The notes under the pieces: model-generated
Database searches by the model: none
Seen by the model: only the letters and a program-made list of their open reading frames with translations
Told to the model about the DNA's origin: nothing
In this document: one piece after another, positions 17,012-25,977 of the stretch
Numbering within the stretch: position 1 is the first letter of the stretch
How the letters are laid out: each line of letters opens with the position of its first letter
Source: Streptosporangiales bacterium
GTDB taxonomy: Bacteria > Actinomycetota > Actinomycetes > Streptosporangiales > WHST01
DNA: 64,000 bases
Assembly: GCA_009379825.1 (NCBI GenBank)
Contig: WHTA01000005.1
Location: 88,132 to 152,131, forward strand
Direction of reading: 5' to 3'
Position numbers and translations under genes: made by a program

Positions 17012-17895
17012 TCGTCACCCGCCCAGCGTTGGTAGAGTCGCAGCAGCGCGACGATGTCGTCGTCGCCGAGCCCTTCGGCAAGCGCGAGCGCGTACATCTG
17101 TCTCGTGGTCGCCGCCGAGGGCGCGGGCACGCCGACCCGCTGGGCGAGCTCGAGCCCGAGCCCGAGGTCCTTCTCCCCCAGCCGCATGGTGAAGCCAGGA
17201 CTGAAGTCGTCCGTGAGCGCCTTCGGGAAGCGCTTGGTGAAGTGGTGTGAGCGGCCACCGCTGACCGCGAGCACGTCGTAGAGGCGCTGCGGTTCCATGC
17301 CAGCCGCGACGCCGACGGCGAAAGCTTCCGCCGCCACGAGCACGTTGCCCATGGACATCAGGTTGTTGACCAGCTTGACGATCTTCCCCGTGCCGACCGG
17401 GCCGGTGTGCGAGGCGGAGCCGATGTCGGCGAGCAACGGGCCTGCGTCGGCGAGGTCGCCGTCGTCCGCGCCGACGATGAGCGAGAGCGTGCCTTGCCTC
17501 GCCTCCACCGGACCGCCACTGACCGCGCAGTCGAGCACCCGCAGGCCAGCACTGGTCGCGGACGCTCCGACCTCGCGCATCGTGTCGGGGTCGATGGTGC
17601 TCAGCTCGAGCACGTACGAGCCCGGCACCGCGCACGCCACCAGGCCTTGCTCCCCCAGCCACACCGACCGCACCACGGCCGCGTCCGGCAGGCTGGTGAT
17701 GGTCACGCCCGCTTCCGCCACCGCATCGGCGAACACGTCGGTGACGCGTGCGCCGGCGTCTGCCGCGTGCTTGCGTGCCTCGGCGTCCGGGTCGTAGCCG
17801 ACCACCTCGTGGCCGCGCTCCACGAGGTTCGCGACCACCGACCCGCCGATGTTGCCCAACCCGACGACGCACACCGGGTCCTGGATCTCTGCCAT
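17008..17895 (-). CDS. Beta-hydroxyacid dehydrogenase (3-hydroxyisobutyrate dehydrogenase-like), copy 1
   Basis: A 295-residue NAD(P)-dependent enzyme starting at ATG 17895 behind 'AGGAGGTCGACG'. 'CVVGLGNIGGSVVANLVERG' is the Rossmann motif, 'DCAVSGGPVEARQGTLSLIV' the substrate-binding signature, and 'GKIVKLVNNLMSMGNVLVAA' contains the catalytic lysine. The rest is the all-helical dimerisation domain. It oxidises a beta-hydroxy acid to a semialdehyde or keto acid. A second homologue lies two genes upstream in the same unit. It is coupled to the PrpF-like gene (4-bp overlap). Confidence 0.9.
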   Translation of the reverse strand: MAEIQDPVCVVGLGNIGGSVVANLVERGHEVVGYDPDAEARKHAADAGARVTDVFADAVAEAGVTITSLPDAAVVRSVWLGEQGLVACAVPGSYVLELSTIDPDTMREVGASATSAGLRVLDCAVSGGPVEARQGTLSLIVGADDGDLADAGPLLADIGSASHTGPVGTGKIVKLVNNLMSMGNVLVAAEAFAVGVAAGMEPQRLYDVLAVSGGRSHHFTKRFPKALTDDFSPGFTMRLGEKDLGLGLELAQRVGVPAPSAATTRQMYALALAEGLGDDDIVALLRLYQRWAGDE

Positions 17896-17905
17896 CGTCG
17901 ACCTC

Positions 17906-18691
17906 CTACGCGATCCGCACCGCGAGGCCATCGAGCCCGTCGACCTGGTCGTACCGCTTCAGCACGTCAGGGTCGTGCCCAGGCACGATCAGCTCCGACG
18001 AGCTCGCAAGCGCGTGCAGGGTGTCGAAGGTGTCGTACATGCCGGGCAGCGACATGAAGATGCCGAACGGGGCGTCGTTCTCCACGTTGCCGTACAGGTG
18101 CGTGGCGTCCGCGGCGAGCACGACTGTGCCGCGTTCGGTCTCCACGCTCACCACCTGCAGCCCGGCCGTGTGCCCGCCGACGTGATGCACCCGCACACCT
18201 GGCACCACCTCGTGCTCACCGTCGACGAACAGCATCCGCCCGTCGAGGCCGAACCGGACCAGGCGTTCCATGTCGTCACGTTCGACCAGGCGCCGGAACT
18301 CCTTGCGCCACGCGTACTTCCCCGTCCAGAACGCCATCTCCTTCTCCTGTACGACGAAGCGTGCATCGCTGAACGCCTCGATGTCGCCGACGTGATCGTA
18401 GTGGAAGTGCGAAAGGATGACGTACGGCACCGAGTCGCACGCGGTGTCGAGCATCGCGAGCGCCTGTGACGGCGACCGGAAGTGGTTGCGCTTGCGGCGT
18501 GCAGCGGTCTCCGCGGTGAACCCCGCGTCGACCACGACGTCCTGTGCGCCCGACCTGATCAGCCAGACGTAGTAGTCGAGCTGGCGTTGCTCGTCCCACG
18601 GATGTGCGGCGGAGCCGTGGAAGTACTCACCGCGTACGCCGTGCGTGTGCTCACCGAACTTGACCGCGTAGACCTCGTGCACGTTCGACAT
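17906..18691 (-). CDS. Metallo-beta-lactamase-fold hydrolase, AHL-lactonase-like
   Basis: A 261-residue MBL-fold hydrolase; ATG 18691 sits about 9 bases after 'GAGGAA', better placed than GTG 18700. The dinuclear zinc motif is 'SHFHYDHVGD' (HxHxDH), with later ligands in 'VHHVGGHTAG', 'VLAADATHLYGN' and 'VPGHDPDVL'. The pattern matches N-acyl-homoserine-lactonase-type enzymes, but the operon suggests opening of a metabolic lactone or thioester rather than quorum quenching. It lies between the two beta-hydroxyacid dehydrogenase genes, 10-17 bp from each, in one transcription unit. Confidence 0.86.
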   Translation of the reverse strand: MSNVHEVYAVKFGEHTHGVRGEYFHGSAAHPWDEQRQLDYYVWLIRSGAQDVVVDAGFTAETAARRKRNHFRSPSQALAMLDTACDSVPYVILSHFHYDHVGDIEAFSDARFVVQEKEMAFWTGKYAWRKEFRRLVERDDMERLVRFGLDGRMLFVDGEHEVVPGVRVHHVGGHTAGLQVVSVETERGTVVLAADATHLYGNVENDAPFGIFMSLPGMYDTFDTLHALASSSELIVPGHDPDVLKRYDQVDGLDGLAVRIA

Positions 18692-18708
18692 CTGGATCAC
18701 TTCCTCGG

Positions 18709-19584
18709 TTACTCGGCGTCGATGAGGCGGACGACGGCCGTGTGGTACGCGTCGGCGTGGCCCTGTTCGCAGAGCTCGTCGAGCAGCTGGTGCGCGAGCT
18801 CGCCCGCGGGCGCGCGTACCCCGACGTCCGCGGCCAGGTCGAGGGCGTAACCGACGTCCTTGCGCATGTACCTTGCGGGGAACGCGCTCTCAGGGTGCAG
18901 GTCGGGCAGCAACGCCTTCTTGCCGTGATTCTCCAGCGTGAAGCTCGCGGCCGAGCCCTTGCCCAGTGCGTCGAACAGCTGCTCGTCGCCGACCAGACCG
19001 CTCCTGCGCGCGAGCGTGACCGCCTCGGCGAGCGCGACCACGGTCTCGAAGACGACCATGTTGTTCAGCAGCTTCACCAACGCACCCGCACCGACAGGAC
19101 CGCAGTGCGTGACGTCGGTGGCGAAGCACCGCAGTAATGGTTCTACCCGCGCGAACACCTCGGCGTCCGCACCCACGGTGATGGCGAGCGTGCCCTCGAC
19201 GGCGGCGTGCCTCGTGCGTGCGACCGGCGCATCGGCGAACGCGACGCCACGGCCGGCGAGCACCTCCGCGAGCCGCTGCACCAGCCGTACCGGCGACGTG
19301 CTCAGGTCCACGACCGTCTGGCCTTCCCTGCAGTGCCCGAGCACGTCGGTGACGACCGCTTCGACCTCGTCGCCGCCAGGCAGCGAGCAGAACACGATGT
19401 CGCTCGCGGCCACCAACTCGGCCGCTGACGACGCGTGCGTGCCGCCGGCGCGCTCCACTTCCGCGACAGCCGCAGTGTCGATGTCGTAGGCCGTCACCGG
19501 CTTGCCGCTGTGCCGCAGCAGGTTGTGGCACATCGGCGCACCCATCACGCCGAGGCCGATGAAGCCCAGTACGGTATCCGTCAT
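18709..19584 (-). CDS. Beta-hydroxyacid dehydrogenase (3-hydroxyisobutyrate dehydrogenase-like), copy 2
   Basis: A 291-residue enzyme starting at ATG 19584 behind 'GGGAGG'. It has the Rossmann motif 'LGFIGLGVMGAPMCHNLLRH', 'DAPVARTRHAAVEGTLAITV' in place of the usual DAPVSGG signature, and 'GALVKLLNNMVVFETVVALA' with the catalytic lysine. Compared with copy 1 the substrate loop differs (Arg-Thr-Arg instead of Ser-Gly-Gly), so the two may act on different intermediates. The helical C-terminal domain is complete. It follows the second TcuA-like gene after a 109-bp gap that holds no recognisable gene. Confidence 0.88.
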   Translation of the reverse strand: MTDTVLGFIGLGVMGAPMCHNLLRHSGKPVTAYDIDTAAVAEVERAGGTHASSAAELVAASDIVFCSLPGGDEVEAVVTDVLGHCREGQTVVDLSTSPVRLVQRLAEVLAGRGVAFADAPVARTRHAAVEGTLAITVGADAEVFARVEPLLRCFATDVTHCGPVGAGALVKLLNNMVVFETVVALAEAVTLARRSGLVGDEQLFDALGKGSAASFTLENHGKKALLPDLHPESAFPARYMRKDVGYALDLAADVGVRAPAGELAHQLLDELCEQGHADAYHTAVVRLIDAE

Positions 19585-19693
19585 GAGGAGACCTCCCGCG
19601 TGAGCATCGCAGCGAGAACATGACCGGACAGCGATGCGGCCACCGCAGATGAGCGAGGAGCGGAGCGCGGGAGGTCGACGGGGTGCACTGTCA

Positions 19694-21196
19694 TTAGGCA
19701 GCCGCCTCACCCACCGCGGCCGCCGCGGCGTTCGCACCCGCGATGCGGCCGAACACCGCGCCACGGACGAGACCGGAGCCGCCGGGATAGTTGTGGTAGA
19801 AGAAGTCGCCGGCGATCTCGCCGGTGGCGTAGAGCCCGGGCATCGCGCGTCCCTCGGTGTCGAGCACGCGTGCGTCCGTGTCGATCTTCAGCCCACCGTA
19901 CGTGAACGTGATGCCGCACGTCACCGGGTACACGACGAACGGCGGGTCCTCGATCCGCTGCGCCCAGTTCGACTTCGGTGGTTGTCCCACCGGCTCGGCC
20001 GCGACACCGTCGGACGTGAGCGGGTCGAACCGTTGCGCGGCGTCGGGCGCAACCGCGGCGTTGAACGCCTCGATCGTCTCGGCGAGCGCCTTCGCCGGCA
20101 GGTCGAGACACTCGGCCAGCTCGTCGAGGGTGTCGGCGACCACCGGCGTGCCGGTCTGGTACCGCGGTTCGAGCAGGTGTGCCGTCTTCTGGTCGAACAC
20201 CTGGTACGCGACGCCCTCCGGCTGGGCGAGGATCGCGCTGCCGGTCTTCGCGTACGTCAGCCAGACGTGGTCCTCGCCCTCGTCCACGAACCGCACACCC
20301 CGGCGGTTCACCAACACCGCGTACGGGTACGAGTACCGGCTGAGCTTGTCGGTGAGGTCGAGGTCGCCGACCGGCGGGTGGGCGGCGTCCTGCGGGCTGG
20401 CGTGGCAACCACCCCAGTGCCCGGCGGGCTGCGCACCGGTAAGCAGCGCCTGGGTCAGCATGGTGCCCATGTTGAACCGCGACCCGCGTACCTTCACCAG
20501 GTCCCACCCTGGACCGAGGTAGCGCAGTCGCATCTCCGGGTTCGCCTCGAACCCACCGCTGGCGAGTACGACGGTGCCGTGCACCTCGTCGTACCTGTCG
20601 TTGCGCCGGATCCGCACACCTTCGACCGTCGACCCACGGGTCACCAGCCCCACCGCGGGCGACGAGTACCAGACCTCGATGCCGGCGCGTTCCACCGCCT
20701 CGAACAGCCGCTCCACCAGGCCGACACCCTCGCCACGGGCACGGATGGCACCACCCGGCGGCACGTCGTAGACGCGGTCGAGCTTGTCCAGGTCGAACAG
20801 CTTGTTCGCGGTCAGCTCCCACTCGACGCCGCGCTGCCGCATCCAGTCGACCGTCTCGTACGAGCGGTCGACGACCGTGTGTACGAGCGGCAGCGGCGGC
20901 CGTCCCGCGGAGGTGCTCAGCCAGTCCTCTATGTACTGCTCCCGCGGGTACGCCCCGACCGACACCTTGCCGAGGAACCGTTCGCTCGACTCGTGCAGCA
21001 ACGGGCGGATCGAGTCGAGCCCGTCGTGCGCCGTGCGGAAGATGCCGCCGGAGAACCTGCTGTTCCCGCCGCGCTCCGCCTCGTCGGCGGCCTCGAGCAC
21101 GATCACCTTCGCGCCCGCCTCGTGCGCGGCGAGTGCCGCGACCAGCGCGGCGTTGCCTGCTCCTACGACGACGACGTCGGTCTCGGTGGTGGCCAA
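19694..21196 (-). CDS. FAD-dependent dehydrogenase, TcuA-like, second copy
   Basis: A 500-residue flavoprotein starting at TTG 21196 behind 'GGAGGACAAC', 12 bp after the symporter stop. The motif 'VVVVGAGNAALVAALAAHEA' and 'RGGNSRFSGGIFRTAHDG' match the TcuA group more closely than copy 1, which reads 'GGNSYYTAGAF' there. 'GITFTYGGLKIDTDARVLD' and 'HNYPGGSGLVRGAVFGRIAG' close the FAD domain. It is cytoplasmic, with no signal sequence. Next to an MHS-family symporter it recalls the tcuA-tcuC arrangement of tricarballylate use, although no tcuB is present. Confidence 0.87.
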   Translation of the reverse strand: MATTETDVVVVGAGNAALVAALAAHEAGAKVIVLEAADEAERGGNSRFSGGIFRTAHDGLDSIRPLLHESSERFLGKVSVGAYPREQYIEDWLSTSAGRPPLPLVHTVVDRSYETVDWMRQRGVEWELTANKLFDLDKLDRVYDVPPGGAIRARGEGVGLVERLFEAVERAGIEVWYSSPAVGLVTRGSTVEGVRIRRNDRYDEVHGTVVLASGGFEANPEMRLRYLGPGWDLVKVRGSRFNMGTMLTQALLTGAQPAGHWGGCHASPQDAAHPPVGDLDLTDKLSRYSYPYAVLVNRRGVRFVDEGEDHVWLTYAKTGSAILAQPEGVAYQVFDQKTAHLLEPRYQTGTPVVADTLDELAECLDLPAKALAETIEAFNAAVAPDAAQRFDPLTSDGVAAEPVGQPPKSNWAQRIEDPPFVVYPVTCGITFTYGGLKIDTDARVLDTEGRAMPGLYATGEIAGDFFYHNYPGGSGLVRGAVFGRIAGANAAAAAVGEAAA

Positions 21197-21208
21197 GTTG
21201 TCCTCCGG

Positions 21209-22519
21209 TTAGCCGTGGCTGGCGAGCTTCTTGTCCGGCTCGACGGCGTCGTCGAGTCGTAGCCGTGAGGTCTCGGGGGCGAGGTACGCGGCGAACGCGC
21301 TGACCAACGCGGCCACCGCCATGTACCCGGCGAACAGCCACGGTGTACCACCCGCGGCGGCGACGAGTGCGGTCGCGATGATCGGCAACGGCCCACCGAA
21401 CAGCGCACCCGCGATCTGGTAGCCGAGCGACAGGCCGGTGTACCTGACCGCCGTCGGGAAGAGCTCGGAGAAGAAGCTCGCCTGCGTACCGTACACGGCG
21501 GAGTGGCCGATGCCGAGACACACCGCGATGCCGATGAACAGCAACACGGTCGACCCGAGGCTGGCGAGCCAGAAGAACGGGAACGCGCACAGCGCGAGGA
21601 ACACCAACCCGACGATGTAGACCGGCCGGCGGCCGACCCGGTCGGAGAGGTGCGCGAACGCGGGCAGCGTGCACGTCTCGATCAACGCCGCGATGCTGAC
21701 GGCCACGAGCACCGTGCTGTTCGGATAGCCGAGCTGCGTGGTCGCGTACGCCAGGATGAACGTCGCGAACGTGTAGAAGTAGGTGTTCGGCGCGATGTGC
21801 GCGACGATCACGATGAGCACGCGACCCGGGTGGCGCCGCACGACGTCCACGACCGGCAGCCGCACCACGGCCTGCTGCCGCTTGGCGTCCTGGAACGCCG
21901 GGCTCTCCACGATCCGCATCCGGATCACCAGGCCGACGACGACGAGCACGAAGCTGAGCAGGAACGGGATACGCCAACCCCAGGCGAGGAAGCTCGCTTC
22001 CGGCATGGTGTTGAACAGGTAGAACACCGCCGTGCCGAGCACGAGCCCGCCCGGCACGCCCATCTGCGGCCAGGCGGCGCCGAGGCCACGGCGGCCGGCC
22101 GGCGCGTGCTCGACGGCCATCACCACCGCACCGCCGTACTCACCGCCGACGGCGAGGCCCTGCAGGATCCGCAACGTCACCAGCAACAGCGGCGCCCACA
22201 CGTCGATGCTGTCGTACGTGGGCAACACACCGACGAGCATCGTCGCGATGCCCATGCCCACGACGGTGATGACGAGCATCGACTTGCGGCTCACCCGGTC
22301 GCCGAAGTGCCCGGCGAGCACACCGCCGATCGGCCTGGCGAGCCACCCGGTCGCGAACGTCGCGAACGACAGCAGCGTGCCCGCGAGCGGGGAGAACGAG
22401 GGGAAGAACAGCTGGTTGAAGATCAGCGCGGCGGCCGTACCGTAGATGAAGAAATCGTACCACTCCACCGTCGTACCGACGAGGGTGGCGATCGCGACTC
22501 TGCGACTCTGCCGAGACAT
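21209..22519 (-). CDS. MFS metabolite:H+ symporter (MHS family)
   Basis: A 436-residue twelve-helix transporter starting at ATG 22519 behind 'GGAGG'. The N-terminus 'ATLVGTTVEWYDFFIYGTAA' is the MHS-family signature, followed by 'GWLARPIGGVLAGHFGDRVS' and 'ILQGLAVGGEYGGAVVMAVE'. MHS members carry citrate, alpha-ketoglutarate, shikimate, proline or tricarballylate (TcuC) with protons. Between an aldehyde dehydrogenase and a TcuA-like gene, a carboxylate substrate is the best guess. It probably supplies the substrate for the whole cluster. Confidence 0.9.
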   Translation of the reverse strand: MSRQSRRVAIATLVGTTVEWYDFFIYGTAAALIFNQLFFPSFSPLAGTLLSFATFATGWLARPIGGVLAGHFGDRVSRKSMLVITVVGMGIATMLVGVLPTYDSIDVWAPLLLVTLRILQGLAVGGEYGGAVVMAVEHAPAGRRGLGAAWPQMGVPGGLVLGTAVFYLFNTMPEASFLAWGWRIPFLLSFVLVVVGLVIRMRIVESPAFQDAKRQQAVVRLPVVDVVRRHPGRVLIVIVAHIAPNTYFYTFATFILAYATTQLGYPNSTVLVAVSIAALIETCTLPAFAHLSDRVGRRPVYIVGLVFLALCAFPFFWLASLGSTVLLFIGIAVCLGIGHSAVYGTQASFFSELFPTAVRYTGLSLGYQIAGALFGGPLPIIATALVAAAGGTPWLFAGYMAVAALVSAFAAYLAPETSRLRLDDAVEPDKKLASHG

Positions 22520-22561
22520 CTCGAACCTCCGAGTTGCTTGGTCCCCCGGGATGGATTTGGC

Positions 22562-24022
<1,461 letters not shown>

Positions 24023-24043
24023 CGCGCCATCCCTTCGCGGGCA

Positions 24044-24059
24044 TTGCATGCATATTGCA
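24044..24059. promoter_or_regulatory. TTGCATGCAT element with second half-site, candidate GntR operator
   Basis: TTGCATGCAT at 24044-24053 is followed by ATTGCA, giving overlapping copies of the TGCA core. It lies 22 bp upstream of the aldehyde dehydrogenase start. It differs by one base from the palindrome next to the GntR gene at 14060, ten kilobases away. The shared motif suggests the same regulator controls both minus-strand units. Confidence 0.55.
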
Positions 24060-24119
24060 CCCAATCTCTGCGCCTTGTAAAGGTCCGTACTGTCGGTACC
24101 GGCTGGCAGCGTGTTCGCG

Positions 24120-24479
24120 ATGACGACGGACGAGTGGTTGCGCAGCCACGGCGCACCGCACCAGGACCAGGCGCGCGAGCTGGCCGAGACCGTGCGGGCG
24201 GCCGCCGAGCTGCAGGAAGCGGTCAAGTGGGGGCGGCTGACGTTCACCGCCGCGGCCGACTGGCACCACTGGGTGTGCGCGATCGCGGTCGCGAAGAACG
24301 GCGTCAGCCTGGTGTTCCACAAGGGCGTACTGCTCGCCGACCCGGCCGGCCTGTTGGTCGGCGACGGCCGGGACGTGCGCCGCGTCCCTTACCCGTCGGC
24401 GTCGGCACAACCGGACGCCGTGACGGCCCTCGTGCGCGAGGCCGTCGCACACCAGCGGGACATGCTCCCCGACGGCTGA
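24120..24479 (+). CDS. DUF1801-domain protein
   Basis: A 119-residue protein from ATG 24120 (GTG 24111 would add three residues; neither has a strong ribosome site). It shows the DUF1801/YdhG-like pattern: a helical N-terminus with 'ELAETVRAAAELQEAVKWGR', then 'CAIAVAKNGVSLVFHKG' and a C-terminal helix 'PDAVTALVREAVAHQRDML'. The fold is known from structural genomics but the function is not. It is divergent from the aldehyde dehydrogenase and may share the TTGCATGCAT promoter region by position only. Confidence 0.78.
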   Translation: MTTDEWLRSHGAPHQDQARELAETVRAAAELQEAVKWGRLTFTAAADWHHWVCAIAVAKNGVSLVFHKGVLLADPAGLLVGDGRDVRRVPYPSASAQPDAVTALVREAVAHQRDMLPDG

Positions 24480-24493
24480 CGTGGCGCACGTCA
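24477..24493. repeat. Short inverted repeat after the DUF1801 gene
   Basis: TGACGTG and CACGTCA flank the triplet GCG, overlapping the DUF1801 stop codon. It could be a weak terminator hairpin or an operator for the deacetylase gene that starts 80 bp downstream. No T-run follows, so it is not a canonical intrinsic terminator. Confidence 0.3.
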
Positions 24494-24572
24494 CCGTTGA
24501 CCGGATTCGTGCTGCCGCCATACGGTGCCAGCGACCCAGCCGGCCCGTCCTGCGTGATGAAGGAGACCGCCG

Positions 24573-25463
24573 ATGGCGATCGAATCCTGGCGGTGGGCCG
24601 AGGCGCAGTGGCGGCGTCCGGTAGAACGGGTACGAGCGGGCCGACGGCTCGTACCACCGACCTGGCCCGGTGACGCACGCGTCGCCGTGACGATCTCGTT
24701 CGACTCCGACCACGAGACGTCCGCTCTGCGAGACGGCATCACCCATCCTGGCCGGTTGTCCCAGGGCGAGTACGGCGCACGCGCCGCGGTCCCGCGGATC
24801 CTGCGGCTGCTCGACCGATACGGGGTCCCTGCGACGTTCTTCATGCCCGCGGTCGCCGCGCTGCTGCATCCCGACGAGCCGCGCAGCTACGTCGAGAGCG
24901 GTCACGAGATCGGTGTGCACGGCTGGATCCACGAGCGCAACACCCTGCTCGACGCCGACGCCGAGCTCGACCTCACGGCACGCAGCATCGACACGCTCGA
25001 GCGGCTCTCCGGTGCGCGTCCGGTCGGCATCCGTACGCCGTCGTGGGAGTTCAGCGAACACACGCTCGACGTCATCAGGAAGCTCGGCTTCCGTTACGAC
25101 TCCTCGCTGATGGGCGACGACGAGCCGTACGAGATAGTCGCCGACGGCGCCCCGACCGGCATCGTCGAACTGCCGGTGGAGTGGATCCGCGACGATGCGC
25201 CGTGTCTGACGATGGACCGGTTCGGCGGTCTGCGGCCGTACACCGCACCACGCGAGCTCGGCAGGATCTGGCGCGACGAGTTCGACCAGGCACGGCAGGA
25301 GCGTGGTGTCTTCCAGCTCACGCTGCACCCGCACGTCATCGGGCATCGCTCACGCATCGTCGTGCTCGACGAGCTGCTCGACCACATCACGAGCTTCGAC
25401 GACGTCTGGCTGGCCACGCACGAGCAGGTCGTCGAGCAGGTCGCCGCGGAGCTCGGCACATAG
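24573..25463 (+). CDS. Polysaccharide deacetylase-family (NodB-fold) protein
   Basis: A 296-residue NodB-homology protein without a signal peptide. 'VAVTISFDSDHET' carries the catalytic-base/metal aspartates, 'YGVPATFFMPAVAALLH' is the second block, and 'SGHEIGVHGWIHERNTLLDA' supplies the two metal histidines. 'GIRTPSWEFSEHTLDVI' and 'QLTLHPHVIGHRSR' match PuuE/allantoinase-like members, which are cytoplasmic and hydrolyse amide bonds of small molecules rather than chitin. The N-terminal 35 residues are outside the core domain. It is downstream of DUF1801 and upstream of a ketopantoate-reductase relic; neither defines a substrate. Confidence 0.88.
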   Translation: MAIESWRWAEAQWRRPVERVRAGRRLVPPTWPGDARVAVTISFDSDHETSALRDGITHPGRLSQGEYGARAAVPRILRLLDRYGVPATFFMPAVAALLHPDEPRSYVESGHEIGVHGWIHERNTLLDADAELDLTARSIDTLERLSGARPVGIRTPSWEFSEHTLDVIRKLGFRYDSSLMGDDEPYEIVADGAPTGIVELPVEWIRDDAPCLTMDRFGGLRPYTAPRELGRIWRDEFDQARQERGVFQLTLHPHVIGHRSRIVVLDELLDHITSFDDVWLATHEQVVEQVAAELGT

Positions 25464-25489
25464 TGGTGGCAGGACTGGGAGCGGTGCTG

Positions 25490-25975
25490 GTGCGCGCCGG
25501 CCATCCCGTCGGTGCAGAACGGCCTGCACGAGGCGGTACTCGCGGAGCACCTCGGGGTTGAACGCACGGTCGGCGCGTTCGTCGACTTCTTCGCCGACGT
25601 GGTCGAGCCGGGTGTGATCGCCGGTGGCGGCACCGGGGCGCTCGTGCTCGGCGAGCTCGACGGGCGCACCTCGACGCGCATCGCGGAGCTTGCCCGCGAC
25701 CTCGCCACCTGGGGACCGGTCGAGACGACGACAACGTGATGGGCTTCCTCTGGTCGAAGCTGGGCTTCGGCGCGATGCTCGCCGCGACGGCACTTGCCGA
25801 CGCACCGATGGCCGAGCCGATCGACCGGCAGGAAGAACTCATCGCCATGGCCCACCGCGCCGATGTGCCCACGCCGTACCTCACGGCGCTGGCGCATGCG
25901 TTGCGGCGACTGGAGTCCGTCGAACTCGGCACGGCGGAGGACAACTCGTCCGGCTCGCCGAGGTGCGCTGAGCCG
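25490..25975 (+). pseudogene. Ketopantoate reductase (PanE/ApbA)-like remnant
   Basis: The middle and part of the C-terminal domain survive in two frames. The first (about 25490-25738) reads 'IPSVQNGLHEAVLAEHLG', 'FVDFFADVVEPGVIAGGG' and 'LVLGELDGRTSTRIAELA'. The second (from about 25736) reads 'NVMGFLWSKLGFGAMLAATA' and 'DAPMAEPIDRQEELIAMA'. One missing base at about 25735 separates them. The N-terminal NADPH domain and the last third are gone; the end runs into the neighbouring gene on the other strand. The remaining parts cannot make an enzyme, so this is a true relic. Confidence 0.65.
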
Positions 25976-25977
25976 GG

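Noticed and set aside
17906..18691. Quorum-quenching AHL lactonase as the function of the MBL-fold protein
   Set aside because: The family resemblance is real, but the gene is inside a catabolic operon between two dehydrogenases, so a metabolic lactone or thioester is more likely.
19707..21977. A 756-codon open frame on the minus strand overlapping the second TcuA-like gene and the symporter
   Set aside because: It is a shifted frame across two recognisable genes and consists mostly of Arg/Gly/Ala repeats. No domain is recognisable.
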